Shown here in pieces: positions 10,475-22,103 of a stretch of DNA of 64,000 nucleotides; within the stretch, counting starts at the first letter, position 1, and each line of letters starts with the position of its first letter. Made by a program: the position numbers and the translations under genes. The notes under the pieces were generated by a model that saw nothing but the letters and a program-made list of their open reading frames with translations, had not been told where the DNA came from and ran no database searches. Source of the DNA: Sialis fuliginosa (Eukaryota > Arthropoda > Insecta > Megaloptera > Sialidae); NCBI GenBank assembly GCA_961205875.1, contig OY540809.1:35786267-35850266 (forward strand), in the 5' to 3' direction.

Positions 10475-11744
10475 GAATTGTTTAATTCGAACAGCAATCG
10501 GAGCCCTCAAAAACACCCCTACAAACGTCCTACTGGCAGAGGCAAAAGAAATGCCCCTAGAAATAAGAAGAAAAAAACTAAGTGACAGATTTCTCGTGAG
10601 TAAGCTAGCACACAAATATAACTCCATACTGGAACCAGTCAAAAAGATTGCAACAGCTGTTGAAACTAAAAAATACTGGCGAAATAAACGACCTCCAATT
10701 CTAACAACGAGCCTGAAAGCCATTAATGCTCTTGAGACAAAAATATATAAACACAGCTACGGAGTTTTATTTGATTACGACCCAAACATAATGTCCACTG
10801 TCATAAAAGTGGATTTAGAAATGTATAAAAATTCTGAAGAAAACCCGATCCTATTCACACTCAACATAGCTGAGAAATGGCCAGATGCAAACAAAATTTT
10901 CACAGACGGGTCCAAAACTACAGACGGCAGAGTAGGAATCGCCTACCATGAATATGGCACCCAACACTCAATGTACAGAAGAATTCATTCGCATGCATCT
11001 ATATTTACAGCAGAAGCGCTAGCAATAAAAAAAGCTCTTGAAGATTACATAAACAACGACAGAAAACAAACCATTATTATCAGTGACTCCAAAAGTGTCC
11101 TCAGTAACATAAAATCAGGTAAAGAAATAAAAAACAATTACGTAATGGAAATAATTCAATTAATACACCTATATGAAAAAGTTAATAAGGAAGTTATACT
11201 TGTATGGTGCAAAGGGCATGCTGAAATAAGCGGTAATAAAAGGGCTGATGAATTAGCCAAGCTAGCGACATCCCTACAAGATATACAGGACATCCCAATT
11301 CCATACACAGACATCAAAGCACTTTTAACAAAAGATGCAGAAACAAAATGGCAGATAAAATACGCAACATCAATCACTGAAAAAGGGCGATTCTACGGAA
11401 CAATTCAACCGAAACTCCCGACCAAACCTTGGTTCCACAACATCAAGAACACAAGAAGAGCAATAACATCAATAATAAGACTCAGAGCAAACCACACCTG
11501 CACGCCTAAATACTTGCATCTAATCAAATTGCTACCAAACCCGACATGCGACTGTGACCAAAAATCAATAGCAGACATAGAGCATATCATCCTCAAATGC
11601 TCAAAATATATCGCGGAAAGAGTAATTTTAATAGAAAAATTAAAAATTAAAGATACCCCAATAAACATTAAAAACATACTGGAAAATACAAAAAACTACA
11701 AGCATCTAATGGAATTCATACTAACAACCAAGATAAAAATCTAA
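10464..11744 (+). CDS. ORF2 C-terminus of a non-LTR retrotransposon: RNase H and Cys/His domain
   Basis: A 426-codon open frame. The first seven codons are target-site DNA; element sequence begins at 10486, so the ATG is accidental and no native start exists. Residues 8-140 are the linker after the reverse transcriptase, with a TPTNVLLAEAKEMPL stretch familiar from I/R1/Jockey-type ORF2 proteins. Residues 143-270 are RNase H, which degrades the RNA strand of the RNA-DNA hybrid: catalytic D148 (FTDGS), E184 (TAEAL), D208 (ISDSK), D262 (RADE), with H252 in CKGHAE. Residues 346-379 hold C362-x-C364...H374-x4-C379, a C-terminal zinc-binding motif. Endonuclease and polymerase are missing, so this copy cannot mobilise itself. 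RNase H excludes most Jockey and CR1 lineages and favours I/Tad/LOA-like clades; the clade is not resolved. Confidence 0.9.
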   Translation: MYQMNCLIRTAIGALKNTPTNVLLAEAKEMPLEIRRKKLSDRFLVSKLAHKYNSILEPVKKIATAVETKKYWRNKRPPILTTSLKAINALETKIYKHSYGVLFDYDPNIMSTVIKVDLEMYKNSEENPILFTLNIAEKWPDANKIFTDGSKTTDGRVGIAYHEYGTQHSMYRRIHSHASIFTAEALAIKKALEDYINNDRKQTIIISDSKSVLSNIKSGKEIKNNYVMEIIQLIHLYEKVNKEVILVWCKGHAEISGNKRADELAKLATSLQDIQDIPIPYTDIKALLTKDAETKWQIKYATSITEKGRFYGTIQPKLPTKPWFHNIKNTRRAITSIIRLRANHTCTPKYLHLIKLLPNPTCDCDQKSIADIEHIILKCSKYIAERVILIEKLKIKDTPINIKNILENTKNYKHLMEFILTTKIKI

Positions 11745-12013
11745 AGTGACCCATTTATGTGAAACCACACCCAAATCGACCCTCACCCTAATCCTATGAA
11801 CATGGCCTCACTGTACGTCAAAACCTGCCATGATCGGCCCATTGGCACTTCCCCTTCCTATCTTGTGTCCCTGTGCCACCCCGTAAACATTTACACACAC
11901 TCACACAACACACAAACACACACATGAAGACGATGATACGAAGGAGCTGTCAGAAAAGGAGAAGATCCAGTTGACAAAAAACACATAGAAGAAGAAGAAG
12001 AAGAATTGTTTAA
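10475..12013 (+). mobile_element. 5'-truncated non-LTR retrotransposon insertion with 11-bp target duplication
   Basis: GAATTGTTTAA occurs at 10475-10485 and 12003-12013 and bounds the insertion. Inside are the end of an ORF2-type frame, a C- and A-rich 3' UTR (11745-11986) and a GAA-repeat tail (about 11987-12002). The 5' end is cut inside ORF2, the usual result of incomplete reverse transcription. A short perfect duplication and a clean open frame suggest a fairly young copy. Confidence 0.88.
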
Positions 12014-12270
12014 CCTTTTAATCGAAAACGGATGTTTACTCTTGTCAATTTTTGAATTTAAAACTATTTTTAAAATAAGAAAAAATGTTTTAGTTTTAAA
12101 ATTACATTAACAATAAAATAATGTAATTATAAACAAAAAAAATTATGACTGTTTCATAGGGTTGGTAACAAAATAGTCACTTTGGGGATTATTTAGATAA
12201 CTTGGTATAGTGAATTTGTAGGTAACATTATGTCACACCAAAACAATGATAAAAAATACCACACATTATA
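12014..12270. other. AT-rich spacer
   Basis: Nothing recognised. Confidence 0.4.
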
Positions 12271-12986
12271 GGTAGTTAACTATTGAACAATTAAAATAAA
12301 AACCGATAGTGTTTAGATAAATTGCTTAGAATTTGTTAACCATTTAATTTTTATACAATTTTACTAAAAAATATTAGTTCGAAATTTTTCTTAAGACGCA
12401 TCTAATATTTTTTCGTATATTTTTAATTTTTTGACAGTTTCAATCTAAATCTAAATTTATGCAAACATCAAAATGACATTTAAATCTTCAAAGTGACATT
12501 TAATATGTTCAAGCAAATATGATTTTTTTTTTAATTAATTGAGACAAATCTTTGTAAGGGAGCATTTTACAACAAATGTTGTAAACCCATATTATAGGAA
12601 ATTTAATGCTCTACAAAAAATATTCTTTAAAATTTTCACGTAACATGTGTCGTTCTTGAGATATCTTGAAAAAATAAATATTTTGGGATGTCACCCCTCC
12701 CCCTTACTCACGATTTTGATGATTTAGAAATAAGATCGTCTTCAAGCCAGACCCAACCATCCGACCAAGTTTCAATAATATTAGTTCAGTCGTTCATGAG
12801 TTATGCGTGTGACAAGTATTCAGAGGACAGGCGAACACACGGACAGACAGACATGGAACGAAAAGTGTTTGTATTGACGTGAAACGGAAAGATCAATTTA
12901 AAATTTTGAAATCGGAGAACATTTTTTTTGTCTCAATCTAAAATGATCACACAGCTTCTCGTATCTTCGATATTGCGAGGAAGCAA
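12271..12986 (+). repeat. Repeat B, copy 2
   Basis: Forward copy lacking only the first roughly 50 bases, with the right end at GCGAGGAAGCAA. Carries the block GACAGACAGACATGGAACG near 12841 and two units of the internal repeat (GTCAAAATGACATTT type). Confidence 0.85.
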
Positions 12987-13734
12987 TATTTCTTACACTA
13001 GCTACTAGTAGTTCGCGATTGATGATTTGGAGACCGCTGATTAAATGCTACTTCTATGAAAAGTAAATTGATAAAATTCACCTCAGTCTCCCCTACATAT
13101 CGCTAGCACGCTATCGGCTTCTGTGGACTGTAATGTATGTAAATTATAAGGAATAATTAAAATTCTTTACCGTATTATTATTATATGGAAAGTCACTATT
13201 CATTTACGAATTGTAACGAACCTATTTAATTCTTACTGAGAATATTGCGTGATACACCGAGGGTTTAATTTTTTAATATCCGATTATTTTCTTCGGAATT
13301 GTTTTGTTACTTTTCCATAATGAACCTTAAACGAGATAAACAAGAAACGGATTAAGAATATTTTTGATCTAACAAAAATTATAAGTTTTAACTTTAAATT
13401 AAAAATATCCATATGGAGAACCATACATTACTTCCATGTTCTTTCTATATTTTTAAATAATTTTAAAATATAATTTTTACTTCCATGTTCTGAAAGAAAT
13501 GGAAGTATTGTAATAGTCTTTGGTGCGGCCCTCATTGGATAGTTTAAGGGAAAAAAAATCTTATAATAATAAAATAATGAATATAACACATAACACAAAG
13601 CTAAATGGATTCTACTATTTAAAAATAAAATACAATGTTTTTAGAATCAAAAAGAAAAACTATAGAGGTACCTTATTTGGAAGATCCTAATTGGTTGGCA
13701 GATTTAGCTTTCAATACTTAAAAAATAAAACAGA
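12987..13734. other. Stretch with short repeat fragments
   Basis: Contains CAGTCTCCCCTACATA near 13085 (like one end of the element at 53315), a block at about 13405-13480 (TATGGAGAACCATACAT and a TTCTTTCTAT stretch) also found at 63908-63990, and GGTGCGGCCCTCATTGG near 13521, which resembles the interior of the hAT element at 63593. No gene seen. Confidence 0.4.
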
Positions 13735-13906
13735 CTTAAAAAAACAGAAACACTGAAATGTATACCTAATAATTAAATTTAACAGTTTTTGAAGTCGGTT
13801 TTCTTTTTTCTTTATTAAAAAGTTTTTTATATGCTTGGCACCGAATTCAAAAACTGTTAACAATTATTAGGTTTATTTCTCAGTGTTTTTAGTTTTTTTA
13901 AGTCGA
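13735..13906. repeat. Fold-back with AGTTTTTGAAGTC motif
   Basis: Arms 13735-13800 and 13845-13906 are inverted copies (AAACACTGAAA...AACAGTTTTTGAA against TTCAAAAACTGTTAAC...TCAGTGTTTTT). A related single arm lies at 59095-59150. Confidence 0.65.
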
Positions 13907-14071
13907 TTTTATTTTTTTCTAAAAATTAAGTTTTCTATTTTTCTCTTTAGTGGCGTATCTTCGAAGTCCATTGTTAGATTCCAGTGGCGTAGTGAAAAAA
14001 AATTTCGGTGAGGGGGATAAATACATTGAGATTTTTTATGGTATTTTGAATATTTTTTTTGGGGGGGGGGG

Positions 14072-14141
14072 TCATGTGCGGCCTGGTAGATCGGATTTAT
14101 GCTATGCGGCCCAAAAGATTCAAAAGGTTGGACACCTATAG
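14072..14141 (+). mobile_element. hAT-like end fragment
   Basis: ATGCTATGCGGCCCAAAAGA...GGTTGGACACCTATAG matches the right end of the small hAT element at 63593-63879. The other end and a target duplication were not found. CAGTGGCGTAGTG near 13981 is another hAT-type terminal motif close by. Confidence 0.5.
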
Positions 14142-14416
14142 TATAGATTATATTAAATTTAACTTACTGTGTTGTGAAATACTTTTGCTCTATAAAAATC
14201 AATACATCATGTATAGTTCATTAGAAACATTTAGCTCAATAATTCATGTACTCACGCATGTATGTATTGTTGAAATCACATACATAAGTTATTTTGACCT
14301 TACTCTAATATCAGTGGTGTTCAAACTAAATATTTAAAAAAAATCATAACAACATGGTAAAACAATTTTCCCTAACCAGTTTGGAATTCAAATACAAATA
14401 TATTAAAAATAAAATG

Positions 14417-14440
14417 GCCAAGTGCGTGTTGAGCACGCAC
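14417..14440. other. 9-bp hairpin beside repeat K
   Basis: AAGTGCGTG pairs with CACGCACTT across a five-base loop just before the K end. I recall a GGCCAAGTGCG hairpin preceding GGTTCCGTA in many insect repeats; this is recollection only. Confidence 0.6.
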
Positions 14441-14444
14441 TTGA

Positions 14445-15092
14445 TAGGTTTCCGTAGTCATTACGATTTATAAACATTTTTTAAATTTTTTTTGTAAACT
14501 ATTCTAGCTACAGTGTTCGTTATAATTTTCATTGAAAGTACTAACTAATTATAGATTTTTTACATTGATATTTTGTTGCATTTTAGGAGACCTATCTAAA
14601 GACGTGTGTGAAGTGAAAAAAAGTGTAAAATTTTCAGTCTATGAAAGGGGGCCCAAAATAATTTTGACAGTGTTCGTTATAATTTTTAGTGAAAGTAGAT
14701 ACTAATTAAAACTATATTCTCGAATTTTTTCAGATTTTTTATTTTGATAGTTTAGAAAATAGAGGGGGAGGGGACGCTCTGATAACGAAATGCAAATATA
14801 TCGTGACTGAAGGGTTAAAATCAAAAGGTCATTTAACATTTTTTGTTTCATTTGAAGAGACCTATCTAATGACACCCCACTTAATGGGGTAAGTGAAAAA
14901 AAATGTGAGTTAACTTTTTAGTCTATGGAAAGGGGGTCCAAAAAAATGTGTTTATCAAAAATCTTATCATTTCTGTATTTATGTTATCAGTCTTCGTCCG
15001 TATACCAAATTTCATCTTAATCGGCTTAAAATGTTTGAGAACGGACGGACATGGCGAAACTATAAGGTTTCCTAGTTTTCTACGGAAACCTA
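14445..15092. repeat. Repeat K, copy 1, with inverted ends
   Basis: The ends TAGGTTTCCGTAG and CTACGGAAACCTA are inverted repeats. The interior holds two tandem versions of a block (about 14505-14660 and 14668-14942) sharing ACAGTGTTCGTTATAATTTT, AGACCTATCTAA and CAGTCTATG. Copy 2 at 53397-53750 has one block. A minus-strand open frame over 14923-15105 is the K end read in frame, not a gene. Confidence 0.7.
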
Positions 15093-16676
15093 AAAATGGG
15101 GTCACATAAAAATGAAAACAAATCCTTACTTCACAAAATTAGTGCTAAATTCTTTCTCTCTTCATTTAATTATACTAACAATAAATAACTGTTTGGAAGA
15201 ATGGTACGTAACCACGGTCACTAACAGTTACCTGAAGGTTGCATAGTAATGCATAGTGTTCTATTTGATGGGAAAAGTATGGATTTAAATTGCATGCAAA
15301 TAATGTATACTTTTATAGTTTTTTTTTAACCATTACCATTTTTAATTCGTATGTGATATGATATTTACAATATTTAATAATAATAAAATAAAAAGTTAAC
15401 AAACGCTGAACCAACCAACTCCGTGTTGTCATATGTCGTTGCCATGGCGACCACTGTACATACAAACTAAACAACTTAATAATAACATAGTACATCACTC
15501 TGCAATAACATTCACCTACGTTACTTACCTTTGTGTGTGTGTGTGTGTGTGTGTCGTCTGTGTGTGTGTGTATGTGTGTGGAGTCATTCCACATGAATTA
15601 TCCTTTATAATGTACACATTTAGTTATTTTGAAAGGGCAGTTAAAGGATTGTTTTATTTATTTTAATCATTTGCTTGAGAGGCAAAATAGTAATTAGAAG
15701 TAGGTATTAGTATGATATGAGACAAGTTAGATTAAAATAATATAATAAAACTTCATAGAATTATTCAAATTACCCCCTCCCCTTGGATGTAAAATATACA
15801 TTTTCTACAACCGTTTAAAAAAGTATTATTATATGTATTATCCCATAGTCGTCAGTTGAAAATTTATAATATGCAAATATGCTTTAAATTACAATTGAAT
15901 TTAGTATGTATGAGTGATGATAGTTTCAAACAGACATTTCTCTGTTAATCAATTATCACTGAAATACTTTTAAACTCAATATAAAACATTTATTATTAAT
16001 TAATTTTATAATTCAAAACAATTGATATTTATTTTAAAATCTGAATGATCCGTGATGCGATTTTTCGTGGTGCGATATGGTAACAACGCTACGTAATGTG
16101 TTATTTGTCCTTTATCTTTCCTTGTCTAATAGGCGAGCGAATTATCCAGTCTAGCTCGCTTAGATATGACAGTAACCGACCAATCGACGTTCTAGTGGCT
16201 AAAAATGATTTTATTAAATTCTTTATATTTTTCTGAGAAAAAATATCTGTATACATGATATTTTTTATGCGGTCCTTCAATAGGTACACACATTTTTTTG
16301 TTTAATAAATCTAAATCTGCATTAAAAAATCCGAAAAAATGATATAAGCTTCATTGAATTAAAATGAACATTTTTTGACTCATAAATTTTTGTTTAAAAA
16401 CAATAGTTTTAAATTTAAAAAATATTTTAACTTTAAAAATAGCGAAAAATTCGTATATTTGTGATTTTTTCTCTCGGAAACTAATTGTTCAATCAGAATA
16501 AATCAAAAACAAAAGGAATCAGCCAACTTTAAATTATAACCAGATTTTTTTTCATTTTGATTATTACTGTAATTAAATCTAAAAACTTCATTTTTCGGGG
16601 GAAATTTTTATATGCTTATCCCCCTATGCCCTATAGATTATTAACAAACTAAGCAGTGCCATGTAAGTAAGTAGGT
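15093..16676. other. AT-rich stretch with GT array
   Basis: A compound GT microsatellite lies at 15531-15581. Otherwise no recognised gene, repeat copy or RNA. Confidence 0.45.
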
Positions 16677-17450
16677 AAAAAACATCTGCCAAGTAAATGC
16701 ACAGTGCTTCCTCGTGCTAAATTCACCAAAGGTAGTTAATTATTGAACAATTTAAATAAAACCGATAGTATTTAGATAAGTTGCCTGGAATTGGTTATCT
16801 ATTTAATTTTTATACAAAAAATTGTAATTTCGAACTAATATTTTTTAGTAAAAAAACTAAAAAATATTAGTTCGAAATTTTTCTTAAAACGCACCTGAAT
16901 ATTTTATCGTATATTTTTAATTTTTTGACAATTTCAATCTAAATCTAATGACATTTAATATGTCCAAGCAAATATCAATTTTGAATTGAGATAAATCTTT
17001 GTAAGGGAGCATTTTACAACAAATGTTGTAAACCCATATTATAGGAATTTTAATGCTCTACAAAAAAGATTCTATAAAATTTTCACGTAACATTTGTCGT
17101 TATTGAGATATCTCGAAAGAAATAAATATTTTGGGGTGTCACCCCTCTCCCTTACACAGGATTTTGATGATTTTAAAATGAGACCGTCCTCAAGCCAAAC
17201 CCAACCGTCCGACCAAGTTTCAACAATATCGGTTCAGTGGTTAATGAGTTATTCGTGTGACAAGGATTCAGGGGACAGACACACACACGAACACACGGAC
17301 GGACGGACAGACAGACGCGGAACGAAAAGTGTTTGTCTTGACGTGAAACTGAAAGATCAATTTAAAATTTTGAAATCGGGGAACATTTTTGCTGTCTCAA
17401 TCTGAAACGATAACAAAGCTTCTCGTATCTTCGATATTGCAAGGAAGCAA
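16677..17450 (+). repeat. Repeat B, copy 3 (near full length)
   Basis: Runs from AAAAAACATCTGCC to GCAAGGAAGCAA, 774 bases. Both ends are present, so it helps define the element. Tandem GACGGACGGACAGACAGAC sits near 17295. Confidence 0.9.
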
Positions 17451-17959
17451 TACTTCACCAAACATTACAAAATGATTTTAATATTATATTGCTACTAGAT
17501 AATTCATAAAAAAGATATACCACAAGACTTTCGAATTTCTGACAATACTTATGTATATAAATTTTAAAAGTACCTCTATTGCACTACCGTCTTAATTTTC
17601 TTATACATCATACGAAAACGGGTTAGAACTTCACTATGCAATATACCTACCTTGTGAATTAATATTAGATTTGAACATATATCACAGTAAGTGTGCACTC
17701 AAGAGCGACAGTGCTGTTTAATTTTTAATATTGTGATAATTTATATGGACCTTGCTTAACTAAATTCAACTCATCGTGTATTCAAAAGGTGCGGCGACGC
17801 GGCCGGCTGTTGTTTGCGGTGGCGGGCTTTAATATTTAATAAAGGTGACTGCATTTCTCTGTATTATTGCTGTTGTTCAGATGGACCTGGTTTTGATCAT
17901 AAACGGTAAATTTTATTTTATACAACCGTTATATTCAGATTTTAAACATCCTGAATCAA
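17451..17959. other. Spacer with CpG-rich islet
   Basis: A CpG-rich patch lies at about 17788-17832. No gene seen. Confidence 0.4.
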
Positions 17960-18743
17960 TTGCTTCTTCGCAATATCGAAGATACGAGAAGCTTTGTGAT
18001 CGTTTCAGATTGAGACCAAAAAAATGTTATCCGATTTCAAAATTTTAAATTGATCTTTCTGTTTCACGTCAAGACAAACACTTTTCGATCCGTGTCTGTT
18101 TGTCTGTGTGTGTGTCCGTCTGTTCCCTGAATCCTTGTCACACGCATAACTCATGAATAACTGAATCGATATTGTTGAAACTTGGTCGGATGGTTGGGTC
18201 TGGCTTGAGGACGGTCCCATTTCAAAATCATCAAATTCGTCTGTAAGGAGGAGGGGTGACACCCAGAAATATACATTTTTTCAAGATATCTCAAGAACAA
18301 CATATTATGTTACGTGAAAATTTTATAGAATATTTTTTATAGAGCATTAAATTTCCTATAATATGGGTCTACAACGTTTGTTGTAAAATATTTCCTTACA
18401 AAGATTTATCTCAATTTATTTTAATAATTCGTGTTTTGTTTTTCTAAATTAATATTTGCTTGGACATATCAAATGTCATTTTGACGTTTACATACATAAA
18501 TTTAGATTTAGATTGAAACTATCAAAAAATTAAAAATGTACGAAAAAATAATCAGGTGCGTCTTATGAAAAATTTCGAAATAAGTAATATTTTTTAGAAA
18601 AATTGTATAAAAATTTAATGGTTTACCAATGAGCTAGGCAATTTATCTGAGCACTTATCGGTTTTTATTTAATTGCCATTATTTTAAAAATTGTTGAATT
18701 TGGCACGAGGAAGCACTGTACATTTACTTGGCAGATGTTTTTT
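17960..18743 (-). repeat. Repeat B, copy 4 (near full length)
   Basis: Runs from TTGCTTCTTCGCAATATCGA to GGCAGATGTTTTTT, 784 bases. The copies at 16677 and 17960 point away from this 510-bp spacer in opposite orientations. Confidence 0.9.
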
Positions 18744-18944
18744 GACAATTTATACCAACATGTAATTGAGTATATTATAAATTTACGTTAAACCATAACT
18801 CAAAATTGTCCGTTAGTCGAAGTACTGTTATTTTACATGTTGTAGGCAATCGAATAACAGATTCAATCCGTAACTTCGGGTAATGGTAGTAATTGAACGT
18901 GTAGGTAAATGCGAAGCCAGATAAATTGAAGAGCTATAAATAAT

Positions 18945-19317
18945 TGACAATTGGCCAATAGGTGTCAAAATGGTGGATATTTAAACTAATTATTAGTATA
19001 ATTTATTAATTAATTATTATATTATCATAGCAACTGCTTTACATTGTTTCAAATTTGACGATTTTTTCTTTTATATCTTTTGTGTCGTAGTACTTATCAT
19101 TAGCAAGTGTCCATCACTGCGTGCTCATTACTGGTTTTACCTTTGCTATTACTGTAGAAAAACATTAACAAAATAAAAGGCTATAATTTTAAAAAACAAA
19201 CTATATTTGCGGACTTTGGTAATTAAATTGATTAAATAAAGAGTTACTTGTTTTATTAGTAACATGAGTTCATGAGAATTACAAAAAACTTGCTCTTATA
19301 GCGGCCATAACTGGTGC
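18945..19317 (-). repeat. Repeat A, copy 2
   Basis: Reverse copy: the GCGGCCATAACTGGTGC end is at about 19301-19317 and the other extreme end is lost. Confidence 0.65.
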
Positions 19318-19727
19318 GTTTACCTTAATTCATTTTGAAAACAATTATTTTCTATGTAATTGATTCTTCCGTATAACGTCTAACATGGAAATCTTCAATT
19401 ATTTCAACAAGTATCTGAACAATTATTATAATATAAGTATTACAACTGAAGAAATAAAAACACAAAGTATTTATTTCGTGTCTAACAAGTGATGTACCGT
19501 ACCTGCAAATACGCGGCGGCTAATGAACGCCAATTAGAGCACCTGTTCAGTGAACAATAGCTAACAGCTACGTTGTTGTAGCGGATGTGGACCCCGACGC
19601 TGGCGCGCTATCGTCCGGCTTAAGTAAATACGGAAATACAACAGTATGAACATAAGAGAGAGAAAAAAGGGGTTAAATCCTATCTGCATGTATATTCAAT
19701 GTATAATGTGAGTTTTATGTTGTATGC
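19318..19727. other. Spacer with CpG-rich islet
   Basis: A CpG-rich patch lies at about 19508-19620. No open frame or RNA recognised. Confidence 0.4.
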
Positions 19728-19929
19728 ACTGAAAGAAATATTATGAAACGCATTCAACAACCATGAATTCATTGTAATAATGAAGAAATCCTTTATATTA
19801 AAGTAAAAATTCATTAAAAGTAAAAAGTAATGAATTTTTACATTAATAAAAAGTATTTTTTCATTATTACTATGAATTCATGGTTGTTGAATGCGTTTCA
19901 TAATATTAATGAACGATATTTCTTTCAGT
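19728..19929. mobile_element. Small fold-back MITE
   Basis: The ends ACTGAAAGAAAT and ATTTCTTTCAGT are inverted, and the arms continue through AACGCATTCAACAACCATGA on the left and its reverse complement on the right. About 200 bases, non-coding. The target duplication is not clear. Confidence 0.75.
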
Positions 19930-20010
19930 ATGTATTTGATGATATGTATTTACTATGGAGAATTTTAGTAAGTTAAAGTCACCAAATACCTATATATTTT
20001 CCATATTGTT

Positions 20011-20115
20011 TACTCGTAATATCAAAGTTACGAGCAGATTTGTGATCGTTTTAAAATGAGACAAAAAATTCTTCTCCGGTTTTTAAAAATTTTAAATTCA
20101 TCTTTCTGTTTCAAG

Positions 20116-20185
<70 letters not shown>

Positions 20186-20399
20186 TGTATGTGTGTGTGT
20201 GTCTGTCCCCTCAAAATCGTATGTGAGGGGGAGTGATCCAAAAATATTTATTTTTTGAAGACATTTCAAGATAGACACATGATACGTGAAAAGTTTATAG
20301 AAAATTTTTTGTACAGCATTCAATTTTCTATTGGTCACCACAACGTTTATTGTAAAATATTTACCTCTATTTGTTTTTAAAAATCGTCATTTGTTTTTA
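20011..20399 (-). repeat. Repeat B, copy 5, diverged, interrupted by copy 6
   Basis: An older, more diverged copy with a long GT array in place of the usual GTCTGTC block. It is cut at 20399 where copy 6 begins, and resumes at about 21154-21212 (ATTAAATGTCATTTTGACGT). Confidence 0.65.
20118..20202. repeat. GT microsatellite
   Basis: About 85 bases of nearly pure GT, apparently grown from the GTGTGTCCGTCTG block of repeat B. Confidence 0.95.
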
Positions 20400-21153
20400 G
20401 CTTCCTCGCAATATCGAAAATACGAGAAGCTTTGTGATCGTTTCAGATTGAGACAAAAAAAATGTTCTCCGATTTCAAAATTTTAAATTGATCTGTCTGT
20501 CCATCCGTGTGTGTGTCCGTTAGTCCGTCTATCCCCTGAATCCTTGCCACATGCATAACTCATGAACCACTGAACCGATATTGTTGAAACGGTCGGATTA
20601 TTGGGTCTGGATTGAGGACGGTCCCATTTCAAAATCGTGTGTAAGGGGGAGATATGACATCCCAAAATATTTATTTTTTCAAGATATCTCAAGAACGACA
20701 CATATTACGTGAAAATTTTATAGAATATTTTTTGTAAAGCATTAAATTTCCTATAATATGGGTCTACAACGTGTGTTGTTAAATATTCCCTTACAAAGAT
20801 TTATCTCAATTTATTTTAAAAATTCGTTTTTTGTTTTTCTAAATTGATATTTGCTTGGACATATTAAATGTCATTTTAACGTTTTAAATGGCATTTTGGC
20901 GTTTTAAATGTCATATTGACGTTTGCATAGATTTAGATTTAGATTGAAATTATCAAAAAATTTAAAATATACGAAAAAAAAATCAGGTGCGTTTTAAGAA
21001 CAATTTCAAACTAATATTTTTTAGTAAAATTGCATAAAAATTAAATGGTTAACCAATTCCAGGCAATTTTTTTAAACACTATCGGTTTTTATTTAAATTG
21101 TTCAATAATTAACTACCTTTGGTGATTTTAGCACGAGAAAGCACTATGCATTT
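20400..21153 (-). repeat. Repeat B, copy 6, nested in copy 5
   Basis: Starts GCTTCCTCGCAATATCGA and ends at ACTATGCATTT, lacking the last roughly 20 bases. Holds four internal tandem units (20860-20930). Confidence 0.8.
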
Positions 21154-21212
21154 GACATATTAAATGTCATTTTGACGTTTCTCTAACAGAAATATTTAGA
21201 TTTAGATTGAAA

Positions 21213-22103
21213 TTTATTGGAACCTTCAAAATAACCAAATTAAATACAAAGTTAAATGCTTCAGAAACTGATTTGAGATGATACTGGTGATTTTCGGAGA
21301 TAGGCAAAGAGACGAAATTAGGATTGTGGATGAAATTTGACAACTATACCTTAATCTTAATGCATATAATTATAATATTGAATTAATTTTTGTGTGTAAT
21401 ATTATATTGATTGAAATTGACAATATTGGATTTTTTTCAGCATATTTACTTCAGAATTTAAAATTGAAAGCAATAATTTGGCAATATTAAATTTATTTTG
21501 TGGTGATAAACTACCTAAATGTTGTTAATGATAAAAACAAAATACTTTTGTAAATTTATTTATTTGAATAAATAGTGTTTAATGGCTTCTCATACCTCTG
21601 AAGTATGTAATAATAAAATATTTAAAGTAGCAAAATTATGACAAATATTAATTCAATAAACACATATATTGTGTTACAAAATTAAGATTTCTTAAATTTT
21701 ATTCACATAATAGCACTTAAAAAACATATTTTTCTAGATCAATTTCTATTTAGTTTGTGTTCAAATATTTTTAGAAAAAGTTAATACAGTTCTTTGATGT
21801 TGGCATTGTCAAAATTGGTAAATAACTACAATACGTAAAATACATTGTCTTGCTTTGATACTCTGTAAACAAAAGGACTTTGACCACTCAGCATATTCGA
21901 AAATCATTCTGCTTTTCCTTTTGTTGTTTGTTGTTGGTGTTTTCCAGAACCGAACTAATATTTAAACAACATCTAAATCAAACAATTCTGCTCTTAAACT
22001 AAAAATAATATATATATTTCATTATTGTCAACGCCTTTTCAGCTGTATAAAAATATGAATTAAAGTTTGGAGAATTCGGGAATTAGACATATATTTGTCC
22101 ATA
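21213..22103. other. AT-rich spacer
   Basis: No feature recognised. Confidence 0.4.

Noticed and set aside
10469..11677. Minus-strand open frames
   Set aside because: Shadows of the RNase H frame on the plus strand.
15313..15666. Open frames rich in His-Thr or Cys-Val
   Set aside because: They translate a GT microsatellite.
20111..20341. Open frame with a Thr-His run
   Set aside because: Translates the GT array within repeat B.
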